Assembly: GCA_945639745.1 (NCBI GenBank)
Contig: CALZEK010000003.1
Coordinates: forward strand, 1 to 21,243
Reading direction: 5' to 3'
Length of the DNA: 21,243 bases
Source of the DNA: an uncultured Bacillaceae bacterium
GTDB lineage: Bacteria > Bacillota > Bacilli > Bacillales > Amphibacillaceae
This document shows positions 1 to 7,883 of this stretch, piece after piece. Position 1 is the stretch's first letter, and every line of letters begins with the position of its first letter. Both the position numbers and the translations under genes were made by a program. Under the pieces are notes generated by a model. That model had not been told where the DNA came from, searched no databases, and saw only the letters and a program-made list of their open reading frames with translations.

Positions 1-1
1 T

Positions 2-340
2 AAATTAGATATTTATAGATCAAAAAATCTATACCCACCATATGGTGAAGAAGTAGCTGATGGTTTATTTAAAATTAATTATGAAAAATTAAAATTTAAA
101 GAAGAGCAATATGTTAAAAGTCCATATAAACAAAATAATTTACCTCTTATTATGAACACTGATGGTGAAATTTTTATCGACTATAGTAGTGATTTTATGG
201 CAATTATGCAAGAAAATGATTATCAATTTAAAAAAGATGAAGATATTCGCTATATTTATCACGATCAGTCACCGTTTGTTCCAGTATATTCTTTACCATA
301 CAGTGAAAAAAATAATGAGCCTATTTTTAAATTTAATTAA
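2..340 (+). CDS. C-terminal part of an unidentified protein
   Basis: A reading frame is open from the left edge (first full codon at base 2) to a TAA ending at 340, giving about 112 residues of a protein whose start lies outside the window. The visible part is soluble-looking, rich in Lys, Asp, Glu, Tyr and Phe, with no membrane segment and no motif I recognise; it contains YPPYGEEVADG near its beginning and ends IFKFN. An internal ATG at 152 has no ribosome-binding site and is probably not the start. In Bacillus the genes just upstream of the HU gene are yphE, yphF and spoIVA; position alone makes a relative of one of the small yph genes possible, but I cannot show it. Base composition and codon use look like the neighbouring genes. 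Confidence 0.75.
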   Translation, partial: KLDIYRSKNLYPPYGEEVADGLFKINYEKLKFKEEQYVKSPYKQNNLPLIMNTDGEIFIDYSSDFMAIMQENDYQFKKDEDIRYIYHDQSPFVPVYSLPYSEKNNEPIFKFN

Positions 341-389
341 TAAACTCAATTAAAAGAGTAGAATAGCAAGAAAAACACAATGATAAGTA

Positions 390-440
390 GTGTTTTGATA
401 GTATTTACAAAAAAATCAGCTTTTTTTGTAAATAAAACAC
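390..440 (+). terminator. AT-rich long hairpin between the upstream gene and hup
   Basis: A perfect 13-bp stem pairs ATTTACAAAAAAA (403-415) with TTTTTTTGTAAAT (421-433) around the 5-base loop TCAGC. It is extended by GTGTTTT (390-396) pairing with AAAACAC (434-440) across a 6-base bulge. It sits 50 bases after the stop of the upstream gene, so a terminator for that gene, possibly working in both directions, is the simplest reading. There is no separate U-tract after the outer stem; the run of seven T is inside the inner stem. A role in regulating hup is an alternative. Confidence 0.5.
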
Positions 441-448
441 CAATAGTG

Positions 449-477
449 TTGAAATTTTACTCAAAGTCGTATAGTAT
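449..477 (+). promoter_or_regulatory. possible upstream (distal) promoter of hup
   Basis: TTGAAA (449-454) is followed 17 bases later by TAGTAT (472-477), with TATAAG overlapping just downstream. The -35 is good and the -10 is only fair. It begins 9 bases after the long hairpin, which fits a transcription restart for hup. Weaker than the proximal candidate at 506-534. Confidence 0.3.
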
Positions 478-505
478 AAGGCTTATCATCATTGAAATTC
501 ATTTC

Positions 506-534
506 TTGGTGTTAAAATTAATATTTAATATAAT
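506..534 (+). promoter_or_regulatory. proximal sigma-A promoter of hup
   Basis: A perfect -10 TATAAT at 529-534 lies 17 bases after TTGGTG (506-511), a partial -35. Transcription would start near 541, leaving a leader of about 38 bases that carries the ribosome-binding site AGGAGGTG (564-571). Confidence 0.55.
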
Positions 535-578
535 TTGTTTTATATCAAATTATATAATTGAAGAGGAGGTGAATGTTC

Positions 579-854
579 ATGAATAAAACAGAATTAATTA
601 GTGCTGTAGCTGAATCAAGTGATCTTTCAAAGAAAGATGCTGGTAAAGCAGTAGACGCTGTATTCCAAACTATCATGGATTCACTAGGTGAAGGTGAAAG
701 AGTACAAATTATTGGATTCGGTAATTTCGAGGTACGCGATCGTGCGGCTCGTAATGGACGTAATCCACAAACTGGTGAAGAAATTCAAATTCCAGCAAGT
801 AAAGTTCCAGCATTTAAAGCTGGTAAAGCTCTAAGAGATGCAGTTAAAAAATAA
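579..854 (+). CDS. hup: HU family DNA-binding protein
   Basis: Small basic histone-like protein of 91 residues, the usual HU length. It forms a dimer that binds and bends DNA without strong sequence preference and helps organise the nucleoid. The N-terminus MNKTELI, the core [13 protein letters not shown], the arm segment [13 protein letters not shown] and the end [16 protein letters not shown] are classic for the family. The start is the ATG at 579: AGGAGGTG (564-571) is 7 bases upstream of it, whereas the in-frame ATG at 573 lies one base after the ribosome-binding site and would add only Met-Phe. The gene is transcribed alone between its own promoter and the terminator at 869-901, as is typical for an abundant nucleoid protein. 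B. subtilis calls it hbs; there mtrA and mtrB follow, but here they are absent. Confidence 0.97.
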   Translation: MNKTELISAVAESSDLSKKDAGKAVDAVFQTIMDSLGEGERVQIIGFGNFEVRDRAARNGRNPQTGEEIQIPASKVPAFKAGKALRDAVKK

Positions 855-868
855 ATGTACATAGAGCT

Positions 869-901
869 AAAAAGGGTGCGTTAATAACGTACCCTTTTTT
901 A
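869..901 (+). terminator. Rho-independent terminator of hup
   Basis: Stem 869-882 (AAAAAGGGTGCGTT) pairs with 886-899 through 13 Watson-Crick pairs and one G-U pair, with a 3-base loop and a T-run at 895-900. It lies 15 bases after the hup stop. Confidence 0.9.
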
Positions 902-976
902 ATTTGTAAAAATAAATTATTATTACATAAATTTATAATCTAACAAGTATTCTAAAAGGTAATCGAAATGAAATTA

Positions 977-985
977 TGCTATACT
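977..985 (+). promoter_or_regulatory. extended -10 promoter of the hepS-menG-hepT operon
   Basis: TGCTATACT at 977-985 is an extended -10 element (TGn plus TATACT). No good -35 hexamer is visible at the usual distance, which is common for extended -10 promoters. Transcription would start about 7 bases downstream, roughly 20-30 bases before the hepS start. Confidence 0.5.
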
Positions 986-1014
986 GATTGTAAAAGAAAG
1001 ACGAAAGGACATAG

Positions 1015-1785
1015 GTGGTTAGCGTGAATTCTTTAAGTTTCGAAATAGCTGATTTAAAAGATAAAGTCAGTAAAAAAATTACACATTCATATATAAAAAA
1101 TCAGATTAAAAAACCAAAAATTGATCTTGATAAATTATTTATATTAAACGAATTATATAAAAATACGTCTATGTCTCGGAGTCAAAAAGAAGATTATATA
1201 GTTGTTATTATGTTAATCGACATTGCATTGAAGACTCATGACTTAGTTAATGGAAATAACTACAATAAAGCAACAGATAAACAATTAACAGTTCTTGTTG
1301 GAGATTACTATAGTGGCATGTATTATTATTTACTTGCTCAATTAGAAGATGTTGAAATGATTAATAAACTCGCATCAAGTATTAAATTAATTAATGAAGA
1401 AAAAATGAATTTACATTATGCGACTAATAAATCAGAAGATGACGTATATCAATCGTTATTAAATAGTGAAACAGAATTATTCACTAAAGTTGCAAAAATA
1501 AATCATGAATATGAATCAATACCTTTTATTGAGAGCTTTCTAATGTTAAATCGACTAAAAGCAGAAAAGTCCGATAAAAACTCAATTTTAAATGTTTATT
1601 ATAAAACAAATGACTTTGTAAAAAATAATCATTCAATTAATGATTTAATTGAATATAAAATGAATGATTTTAAGATAAAATTAGATACAAATCTTAATAA
1701 ATTATCTAGAAATTATTCTGATTATATTTATAGTAATACATTTGACTCGATTCAGACTAATATATCACAAGTGGAAGAAGGTTAA
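1015..1785 (+). CDS. hepS: Heptaprenyl diphosphate synthase component I (HepS-like)
   Basis: Non-catalytic small subunit that pairs with HepT (2525-3496) to make the polyprenyl diphosphate tail of menaquinone. The assignment rests on the family pattern at the N-terminus (HSYIKNQIKKPKID), the segment KQLTVLVGDYYSGMYYYLLAQ near residues 88-109, the C-terminal VEEG and the operon order hepS-menG-hepT known from Bacillus. At about 256 residues it has normal length. The start is GTG, but which one is open: GTG 1015 follows AAAGGA (1003-1008) at 6 bases, while GTG 1024 follows AGGTGG and would give an N-terminus that, from memory, matches the length of B. subtilis HepS. The gap to menG is 3 bases, so the two are surely co-translated. 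Divergent sequence and no catalytic Asp motif are normal for this subunit. Confidence 0.88.
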   Translation: MVSVNSLSFEIADLKDKVSKKITHSYIKNQIKKPKIDLDKLFILNELYKNTSMSRSQKEDYIVVIMLIDIALKTHDLVNGNNYNKATDKQLTVLVGDYYSGMYYYLLAQLEDVEMINKLASSIKLINEEKMNLHYATNKSEDDVYQSLLNSETELFTKVAKINHEYESIPFIESFLMLNRLKAEKSDKNSILNVYYKTNDFVKNNHSINDLIEYKMNDFKIKLDTNLNKLSRNYSDYIYSNTFDSIQTNISQVEEG

Positions 1786-1788
1786 AAA

Positions 1789-2493
1789 ATGGACGAATCT
1801 TCAAAAGAAAAAAAGGTTCATAATGTATTTGAATCAATATCTGAAAAATATGATTCAATGAACTCGATTATATCATTTAATAAGCACAAGTCGTGGCGAA
1901 AAGACGTTATGAAGAAAATGAAAGTAAAACGTGGATCAAAAGCATTAGATGTATGTACAGGAACCGGTGATTGGGCGATATCCCTTGCAGATGAAGTGGG
2001 AGAATCAGGTGCGGTTACAGGATTAGACTTCAGTGAGAATATGCTCAGTATTGCACATGAAAAAAATCAAGAAAAACAATTAAAACAATTAGATTTTATA
2101 CATGGAAATGCAATGGATCTTCCATTTGACTCTAATACTTTTGATTATGTTACAATTGGATTTGGACTTAGAAATGTACCTGATTATTTAACAGTACTAA
2201 AAGAAATGCATCGTGTAGTAAAGCCGGGTGGAACAGTTGTTTGTTTAGAAACATCGCAACCTACATTGATAGGCTTCCGTCAAGGTTATTATTTTTACTT
2301 TAAATATATTATGCCCTTATTCGGTAAATTATTTGCGAAAAGTTATAAAGAATATGCTTGGTTACATGAATCAGCAAAAGATTTTCCAAATAAAAAGGAA
2401 TTAAAAAAACTTTTTCAAAAAGCTGGATTTAAACATGTTGAAGTAAAAAGTTATACAGGCGGAGTTGCAGCTATGCATAAAGCAACAAAATAA
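1789..2493 (+). CDS. menG: Demethylmenaquinone methyltransferase
   Basis: S-adenosylmethionine-dependent enzyme of the UbiE/MenG family that methylates demethylmenaquinone, the last step of menaquinone synthesis; it acts at the membrane on a lipid substrate. At 234 residues it has the family length. The SAM-binding glycine loop is [16 protein letters not shown] (about residues 52-67), followed by the acidic strand-2 end GLDFSENML (78-86). The family signatures [14 protein letters not shown] and [17 protein letters not shown] follow, with GGVAAMHKA close to the C-terminus. The gene lies between the two subunits of heptaprenyl diphosphate synthase, so tail synthesis and ring methylation are expressed together. 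The start ATG 1789 follows GAAGG within the end of hepS. Confidence 0.96.
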   Translation: MDESSKEKKVHNVFESISEKYDSMNSIISFNKHKSWRKDVMKKMKVKRGSKALDVCTGTGDWAISLADEVGESGAVTGLDFSENMLSIAHEKNQEKQLKQLDFIHGNAMDLPFDSNTFDYVTIGFGLRNVPDYLTVLKEMHRVVKPGGTVVCLETSQPTLIGFRQGYYFYFKYIMPLFGKLFAKSYKEYAWLHESAKDFPNKKELKKLFQKAGFKHVEVKSYTGGVAAMHKATK

Positions 2494-2524
2494 TGTTTAT
2501 CAATGATATAAAAAGGTGAATTGT

Positions 2525-3496
2525 ATGAAACTAGCAAATATATATGGATTTTTAAGGAAAGACTTAAATCAAATAGAACAATCTATAAATGAGGTTATTC
2601 AAGCCGAACATCCTGTATTAAGGGAAGCTTCAACTCAGTTACTCCAAGCTGGAGGAAAACGAATTAGACCAGTATTCGTTTTACTCTCAGCTCGATTTGG
2701 TGATTACAAAAATAAAGATATAGAAACCGTAGCTGTTGCACTAGAGTTAATCCATATGGCAACTCTTGTTCATGATGATGTTGTGGACGATTCTGAACTT
2801 AGGCGTGGTAAACCAACAGTTAAACATATATATGGTGATCGTGTTGCTATGTATACAGGAGATTATATTTTAGCAAGAGCATTAGAAACAATTACTGAAA
2901 TTGATAATCCTGAAATACATAAGGCACTTTCTAAAACATTAATTGAAGTTGTCGAAGGTGAAATAGCACAAATTAAAGATCGTTATGTACTTGATCAAGA
3001 AATTTGGAATTATTTAAGACGGATAAAAAGAAAGACAGCATTATTAATTGCAACAAGTTGTAAGTTAGGTGCTATTTCAGCAGGCCTTAATAAATATGAA
3101 GTAAATAAACTATATGAATATGGTTATTATATTGGAATGTCTTTTCAAATAATCGATGATATTTTAGATTTTACTGCAACAGAAAAGGAATTAGGTAAGC
3201 CAACGGGAAGTGATTTAGAACAAGGTCATATTACACTCCCTGTATTTTATGCAATGAAAGATCCTGTCTTTAAAGCGAAAGTTGAGCAGTTATTTGAATC
3301 TAAAGATAACATTAATCAAGATGAATTAACGGAAGTCATTGATTATTTAAAGCAAACAGATGCAATTGAACAAGCGTATGATTTAAGTAATCGTTATTTA
3401 AATAAAGCAATGAATGCATTAAATCGTTTACCAGAAAATAAAGTAAAAAGAACTTTAGAAATCATTGCACAAGTTATTGGAAAACGTAAATTTTAA
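2525..3496 (+). CDS. hepT: Heptaprenyl diphosphate synthase component II (catalytic)
   Basis: Trans-type polyprenyl synthase, 323 residues. It extends farnesyl diphosphate with isopentenyl diphosphate to the menaquinone side chain and needs HepS as partner. Both aspartate-rich Mg-diphosphate motifs are present: HDDVVDD (about 83-89, followed by the conserved LRRGKPT) and QIIDDILDF (208-216). The substrate-binding GGKRIRP (43-49) and the C-terminal GKRKF are typical. The start is taken as ATG 2525 because AAAAGGTG (2511-2518) lies 6 bases upstream; a GTG at 2516 overlaps that ribosome-binding site and would add only three residues. The exact tail length (C35 or other) cannot be read with certainty from the sequence. 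Third gene of the menaquinone operon. Confidence 0.95.
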   Translation: MKLANIYGFLRKDLNQIEQSINEVIQAEHPVLREASTQLLQAGGKRIRPVFVLLSARFGDYKNKDIETVAVALELIHMATLVHDDVVDDSELRRGKPTVKHIYGDRVAMYTGDYILARALETITEIDNPEIHKALSKTLIEVVEGEIAQIKDRYVLDQEIWNYLRRIKRKTALLIATSCKLGAISAGLNKYEVNKLYEYGYYIGMSFQIIDDILDFTATEKELGKPTGSDLEQGHITLPVFYAMKDPVFKAKVEQLFESKDNINQDELTEVIDYLKQTDAIEQAYDLSNRYLNKAMNALNRLPENKVKRTLEIIAQVIGKRKF

Positions 3497-3501
3497 GATA
3501 A

Positions 3502-3530
3502 TTGTATTATTCAATGAAGTTTGATAATAT
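3502..3530 (+). promoter_or_regulatory. possible promoter of ndk
   Basis: TTGTAT (3502-3507) and TAATAT (3525-3530) are spaced by 17 bases in the 86-base gap before ndk. Both boxes are only 4/6 matches, so this is a weak call; ndk may also be read from the hepS promoter. Confidence 0.3.
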
Positions 3531-3582
3531 TTAAAGAGTAAAAAGTGTTTTAAAATATATATTTTGTAGAGGAGTAAGAGAT

Positions 3583-4029
3583 ATGCAGAAGTCATTTATT
3601 ATGGTAAAGCCTGACGGTGTTCAAAGAGGTATCGTCGGTGAGGTAGTTCAACGTTTTGAAAACAAAGGATTTAAATTAGTAGGTGCTAAATTAATGAACG
3701 TATCTACTGAATTAGCAGAAACACATTATGGTGAGCATAAAGAGCGTCCTTTCTTTGGAGAGTTAGTTGACTTTATTACATCAGGACCTGTTTTTGCAAT
3801 GGTTTGGGAAGGTGAAAATGTTATTTCTACTTCACGCTTAATGATTGGTGAAACTAACCCAGCTGAAGCTACTCCAGGATCAATCAGAGGAGATTTTGCT
3901 GTAACAGTAGGTAAAAACATTATTCACGGATCAGACTCGCCAGAAAGCGCTGAAAAAGAAATCAACTTATTTTTCAATGAATCAGAACTAACTTCATATG
4001 AAAAACAAGATAACGCTTGGATATATTAA
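3583..4029 (+). CDS. ndk: Nucleoside diphosphate kinase
   Basis: Cytosolic enzyme that moves the gamma phosphate from ATP to other nucleoside diphosphates through a phosphohistidine, keeping NTP and dNTP pools balanced. The protein is 148 residues, the normal size. Visible signatures: [10 protein letters not shown] (7-16), [15 protein letters not shown] (55-69), the ATEATPGS-like loop [12 protein letters not shown] (94-105) and the active-site NIIHGSDS with the phosphorylated His at 115. The ATG at 3583 follows GAGGAG at a normal distance. ndk after the hep operon is the Bacillus arrangement, but cheR, which follows it in B. subtilis, is absent. A hairpin terminator follows, so ndk ends its transcription unit. 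Confidence 0.98.
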   Translation: MQKSFIMVKPDGVQRGIVGEVVQRFENKGFKLVGAKLMNVSTELAETHYGEHKERPFFGELVDFITSGPVFAMVWEGENVISTSRLMIGETNPAEATPGSIRGDFAVTVGKNIIHGSDSPESAEKEINLFFNESELTSYEKQDNAWIY

Positions 4030-4038
4030 TAAACAACT

Positions 4039-4068
4039 AGCCTCTGTTATTAACTGACAGAGGCTTTC
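4039..4068 (+). terminator. hairpin terminator after ndk
   Basis: AGCCTCTGT (4039-4047) pairs perfectly with ACAGAGGCT (4057-4065) around a 9-base loop. The following T-run is short (TTTCTA), so termination may be partial. Confidence 0.75.
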
Positions 4069-4163
4069 TAATATAAAAATCCTTTATATTAAAAAAATAA
4101 AACTGAAAATTTAGATTATCTTAACTCTACATAAAATAAATATAAATTACAGGGGGAATTAAA

Positions 4164-5330
4164 TTGCGTTACTTAACATCAGGTGAATCACATGGTAAAA
4201 AATTATTAACAATAGTTGAAGGTGTTCCAGCTAACATGCCTTTATTAAAAAAAGATATAGATGAATCATTACTAAGAAGACAAAAAGGTCATGGTCGAGG
4301 CCGTAGAATGCAAATTGAAAAAGATTTAGTTGAAATAACAGGTGGAGTAAGACATGGTTACACTTTAGGTTCACCAATAGGTCTTTTAGTTAATAATGAT
4401 GATTTTAAACACTGGACTGATATTATGGGTGAAGATCCAATTGATGAAGATGCAAAAATTAGACGTGTTGTATCTCGTCCGCGTCCAGGTCATGCAGATT
4501 TAAATGGCGCAATGAAATACGGACATCGTGATATGAGGAATGTATTAGAACGCTCATCAGCAAGAGAAACAACAGTAAGAGTAGCAGCAGGTGCAGTAGC
4601 TAAAATAATGTTAAAACAATTAGGCATCAATGTTGTTGGGTATGTTAAAGAAATAGCAGGAATTAAAGCCAAAGAGATTGAAGAATTAACAATTGAAGAA
4701 AGAAGAGATATTTCAGAAGAATCACCAGTGCGTGTATTAGATAAAGATGTTGAACAAGAAATGATGGATGCAATCGATCAAGCAAAAGCTGATGGAGATT
4801 CTATTGGTGGCGTTTGTGAAGTATATGTTGAAGGTATGCCAGCTGGTATTGGATCATATGTACATTATGATCGTAAACTTGATAGTAAACTTGCAGGAGC
4901 AGTAATGAGCATTAATGCATTTAAAGGTGCAGAGATAGGTTTAGGGTTTGAAGCTGCTCGTAAAAATGGTAGTGAAGTACATGATGAAATTATTTGGAAT
5001 GAAGAAGATGGTTTTTCTAGACGAACAAATCGTTTAGGTGGTTTTGAAGGTGGGATGACTACAGGAATGCCACTCGTCATCAAAGGTGTTATGAAGCCAA
5101 TTCCTACACTCTACAAACCGCTTCAAAGTGTAGACATTGAATCAAAAGAAGTTTTTAGTGCTAGTATAGAACGTTCAGATTCATGTGCTGTCCCTGCAGC
5201 TTCAGTTGTGATGGAACATGTTGTTGCATTTGAATTAGCTAAAGCAATTACAGAAGAGTTTAATAGTAACCAATTCCCGCAATTAAAAGAAGCATTAGAT
5301 GCCTACCGAGAAGAATTAAGGAGATTTTAA
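4164..5330 (+). CDS. aroC: Chorismate synthase
   Basis: Last enzyme of the shikimate pathway: converts 5-enolpyruvylshikimate-3-phosphate to chorismate using reduced FMN. Its 388 residues match the Bacillus-type enzyme. Family signatures: SGESHGK (6-12, with the catalytic His10), [11 protein letters not shown] (42-52), [11 protein letters not shown] with His110, [16 protein letters not shown] (131-146) and the C-terminal [13 protein letters not shown]. The start is a TTG at 4164, decided by AGGGGG (4151-4156) 7 bases upstream and by the [12 protein letters not shown]-terminus that the family requires; there is no nearby ATG. First gene of the aro operon: aroB follows with no gap at all. No attenuator, T-box or other leader structure is obvious in the roughly 95 bases upstream. 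Confidence 0.97.
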   Translation: MRYLTSGESHGKKLLTIVEGVPANMPLLKKDIDESLLRRQKGHGRGRRMQIEKDLVEITGGVRHGYTLGSPIGLLVNNDDFKHWTDIMGEDPIDEDAKIRRVVSRPRPGHADLNGAMKYGHRDMRNVLERSSARETTVRVAAGAVAKIMLKQLGINVVGYVKEIAGIKAKEIEELTIEERRDISEESPVRVLDKDVEQEMMDAIDQAKADGDSIGGVCEVYVEGMPAGIGSYVHYDRKLDSKLAGAVMSINAFKGAEIGLGFEAARKNGSEVHDEIIWNEEDGFSRRTNRLGGFEGGMTTGMPLVIKGVMKPIPTLYKPLQSVDIESKEVFSASIERSDSCAVPAASVVMEHVVAFELAKAITEEFNSNQFPQLKEALDAYREELRRF

Positions 5331-6404
5331 ATGAAGACATTGAAAGTTAAGTCATCACTTCATGATTATAAAATAACCATTGGAAGTGGTATGCGTTTTC
5401 ACACTCAAAAGCTATTAAGTAAATCTTATACTTCAATTATGATTATTACAGATGATGTTATTGAATCACTTTATTTAAAAGATTTAAAAAATACTTTGAA
5501 AGATCAAAAGGTATTTACTTATGTCTTGCCTAATGGAGAAGCTGAAAAGTCAATTGACAATTATTATAAAATACAAACTAAAGCGATTGAAAATGGTCTA
5601 GATAGAAACTCACTTTTAATTGCTTTAGGAGGTGGTGTTGTTGGAGATATCACCGGCTTTGTTGCAGCAACATATATGCGTGGAATTGATTTTATTCAAG
5701 TTCCAACAACGATACTTGCTCATGATAGTAGTGTGGGGGGTAAAGTAGCCATTAATCACGAACTTGGAAAGAATTTAATAGGTGCATTTTATCCACCACA
5801 AGCTGTTATTTATGATATAGATACGCTAAAAACTTTAAGTGATGCAGAAAAACGTTCGGGTTATGCAGAAATAATTAAAGAAGCATTTATTTCCGACTTA
5901 GCATTTTTAAATGAGTTGTTTTCGATTAACATCACTAATTTAACAAATGAACAATTAAGTAATCATTTATATAAAGGTATTCAAATAAAAGCTGAAATTG
6001 TTGAAGCTGATGAAAAAGAATCCAATATCAGAAAACATCTTAATTTAGGACATACGCTAAGTCATGCCATTGAATCAGAATTAGGTTACGGTAAAATTAC
6101 TCATGGTGAAGCTGTTGCTATTGGAATAATTTTCGCCCTTAGAATAAGTGAAATAAAATATAATATTGACTTGCCAATTAATAGTTACATAGATTGGATG
6201 AAGATGAATAACTATCCATTTGACTTATCAGAATTAAAAACTGAGAAATTAATTCATAAAATGAAATCAGATAAAAAATCAAAAAACCAAGTTATTCAAA
6301 TGGTTCTATTAAAAGAAATTGGTAAACCTACTACAGAAGATCTTTCCGATGACTTTTTAACAGAACAACTTAATAAATTCATAAAGGAGTTGAAAAGTTT
6401 ATGA
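5331..6404 (+). CDS. aroB: 3-dehydroquinate synthase
   Basis: Second step of the shikimate pathway: closes DAHP to 3-dehydroquinate using NAD and a divalent metal. 357 residues, normal length. The NAD/phosphate segment GGGVVGDITGFVAATYMRG (100-118) and VPTTILAHDSSVGGKVAIN (124-142) are clear. The metal ligands are expected at Glu180 (GYAEIIK), His241 (LGHTLSHAIE) and His258 (THGEAVAIG). The second glycine of the usual GHTxGHA motif is Ser here, a mild variation. The ATG at 5331 abuts the aroC stop, and AAGGAG inside the end of aroC is the ribosome-binding site, so the genes are translationally coupled. It overlaps aroH by 4 bases (ATGA). Confidence 0.97.
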   Translation: MKTLKVKSSLHDYKITIGSGMRFHTQKLLSKSYTSIMIITDDVIESLYLKDLKNTLKDQKVFTYVLPNGEAEKSIDNYYKIQTKAIENGLDRNSLLIALGGGVVGDITGFVAATYMRGIDFIQVPTTILAHDSSVGGKVAINHELGKNLIGAFYPPQAVIYDIDTLKTLSDAEKRSGYAEIIKEAFISDLAFLNELFSINITNLTNEQLSNHLYKGIQIKAEIVEADEKESNIRKHLNLGHTLSHAIESELGYGKITHGEAVAIGIIFALRISEIKYNIDLPINSYIDWMKMNNYPFDLSELKTEKLIHKMKSDKKSKNQVIQMVLLKEIGKPTTEDLSDDFLTEQLNKFIKELKSL

Positions 6405-6766
6405 TTAGAGGAATTAGAGGTGCAACAACAGTTAAACAAAATACTGAGGAAGAAATCACTTTAGAAACTAGAAAAGTAGTAAGGTCAATGGTTGAAGCTA
6501 ATAGTGTTAAGCCAGAGGATGTCTCACACATATTCTTTTCAACTACTTCTGATTTAAATGCTAGCTTTCCTGCAAAAGCGATAAGAGAAATAAAAGGATG
6601 GACATTTGTTCCAGTTATGTGCATGCAAGAAATAGATGTGCCTAACAGTTTAAATATGTGTATACGTGTCATGATGGTCATTAATACGACTGAACAACAA
6701 AAAGAAATCGAACATATATTTCATAATGAAGCAGTTAAATTAAGACCTGATTTAATCGAAGAATAG
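6401..6766 (+). CDS. aroH: Chorismate mutase, monofunctional AroH type
   Basis: Rearranges chorismate to prephenate, the first step towards Tyr and Phe. The 121-residue protein aligns along its whole length with the trimeric B. subtilis AroH fold: MIRGIRGATTV at the start, FPAKAIRE (56-63), VPVMCMQEIDV (70-80), CIRVMMV (87-93) and LRPDL near the end. Catalytic residues of the Bacillus enzyme (Arg7, Arg63, Cys75, Glu78, Arg90) correspond to Arg6, Arg62, Cys74, Glu77 and Arg89. The position of Bacillus Tyr108 is Phe107 (EHIFHNEAV). Overlaps aroB by 4 bases with AAAGGAG upstream of the ATG. Staphylococci instead carry the AroQ mutase domain fused to DAHP synthase, so this gene marks a more Bacillus-like arrangement. 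Confidence 0.96.
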   Translation: MIRGIRGATTVKQNTEEEITLETRKVVRSMVEANSVKPEDVSHIFFSTTSDLNASFPAKAIREIKGWTFVPVMCMQEIDVPNSLNMCIRVMMVINTTEQQKEIEHIFHNEAVKLRPDLIEE

Positions 6767-6776
6767 GAGATATACT

Positions 6777-7865
6777 ATGTTTGGAAAAGAAATATTAAAA
6801 AATCTTAGAGCCTATCAACAAGGAAAACAAATATCAGACGTAAAAAAAGAATTTAACCTTAAAAATATTGTTAAACTTGCATCTAATGAAAATCCTTATG
6901 GCTATTCTCAAAATGTAAATAAGTTATTTACAACTATGAATTTAAATTTGGAGATATATCCTGATGGTTATGCTACTAATATTCGTCAAAGTTTGGCTAA
7001 TAAATTAGAAGTAGCTGAAGATGAACTTGTTTTTGGAAATGGATCAGACGAAATTATCACACTTATTTGTCGAGCATTTTTAGAGCCAGGATATAATACG
7101 GTAATGGCTCATCCAACTTTTACTCAATACAGACATCACTCATTAATTGAAGGTGCAACTGTTTTTGAAGTTCCAACTGTTAATGGCTATCACGATTTAG
7201 ACGCAATGTTAGAGAAAGTTGATCAAAAAACGAATGTGATTTGGATTTGTGCACCAGATAATCCAAGTGGTACTTTAATAAGTGAATCAAATTTAAAAAC
7301 GTTTCTTAATCAAGTTCCAAAACGAACATTAGTTGTTTTAGATGAAGCGTATTATGAATTTGTCTCAGAAGAAAATAAATATGATACAAATAATTTATTA
7401 AATAATTATCCAAATTTAATCGTCTTAAGAACATTCTCAAAAGCATATGGATTAGCTGGTCTTAGAATAGGTTATGGAATCATGAATAAAGAAATTGCTC
7501 ATAAACTAAATGTCGTACGTGGTGCATTTAATACGACGAGACTTGCTCAAGAAGCAGCAATAATAGCTTTAGAAGATGAAACATTTTTAAACAAAGTCGT
7601 ATCACACAATGCAAAAGTGAAAAAAGATTTTGTTGAATTTTTAAAAAATCATAACTTTAAAGTTTATGATTCTGAAACAAATTTTATTTTAGTGCAAATT
7701 CCTGGTAAAGGAAACGACGCTGCTTTACAACTTCTTAAACAAGGTTATATTGTTAGATCAGGAGAATTACTTGGTTATGATGATACGATTAGAATTACAA
7801 TTGGTTTAGAAGAAGATATGGAAAATCTAAAAGCAGTGATGTTAGATTTAAAATCACATACTTAA
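6777..7865 (+). CDS. hisC: Histidinol-phosphate / aromatic aminotransferase
   Basis: Fold-type I PLP aminotransferase of the HisC family, 362 residues. Signatures: LASNENPYGYS (34-44), FGNGSDEII (86-94), CAPDNPSGT (158-166), LDEAYYEF (188-195), and the PLP-binding lysine at 222 in RTFSKAYGLAGLRIGYG (218-234). In B. subtilis the hisC gene of the aro locus serves both histidine synthesis and the transamination of prephenate-derived keto acids. Here it sits between aroH and tyrA with no other his genes in view, so the aromatic role is likely important; whether it is also the histidine enzyme cannot be told from the window. The start ATG 6777 follows AGGAGA, 10 bases after aroH. Confidence 0.93.
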   Translation: MFGKEILKNLRAYQQGKQISDVKKEFNLKNIVKLASNENPYGYSQNVNKLFTTMNLNLEIYPDGYATNIRQSLANKLEVAEDELVFGNGSDEIITLICRAFLEPGYNTVMAHPTFTQYRHHSLIEGATVFEVPTVNGYHDLDAMLEKVDQKTNVIWICAPDNPSGTLISESNLKTFLNQVPKRTLVVLDEAYYEFVSEENKYDTNNLLNNYPNLIVLRTFSKAYGLAGLRIGYGIMNKEIAHKLNVVRGAFNTTRLAQEAAIIALEDETFLNKVVSHNAKVKKDFVEFLKNHNFKVYDSETNFILVQIPGKGNDAALQLLKQGYIVRSGELLGYDDTIRITIGLEEDMENLKAVMLDLKSHT

Positions 7866-7883
7866 GTAAAGAAGGCTAAAATT

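Noticed and set aside
380..586. 68-residue reading frame upstream of hup
   Set aside because: It has no ribosome-binding site, runs through the hairpin and both hup promoters and overlaps the hup start; composition is that of random AT-rich DNA.
3497..3582. Possible terminator between hepT and ndk
   Set aside because: Only a mismatched AT stem is present, without a T-run.
4066..4163. Possible T-box, riboswitch or attenuator before aroC
   Set aside because: The leader is short and AT-rich with no T-box sequence and no mutually exclusive hairpins.
6379..6681. 100-residue minus-strand reading frame across aroH
   Set aside because: Shadow of the conserved aroB-aroH junction; no start signals and no recognisable protein features.
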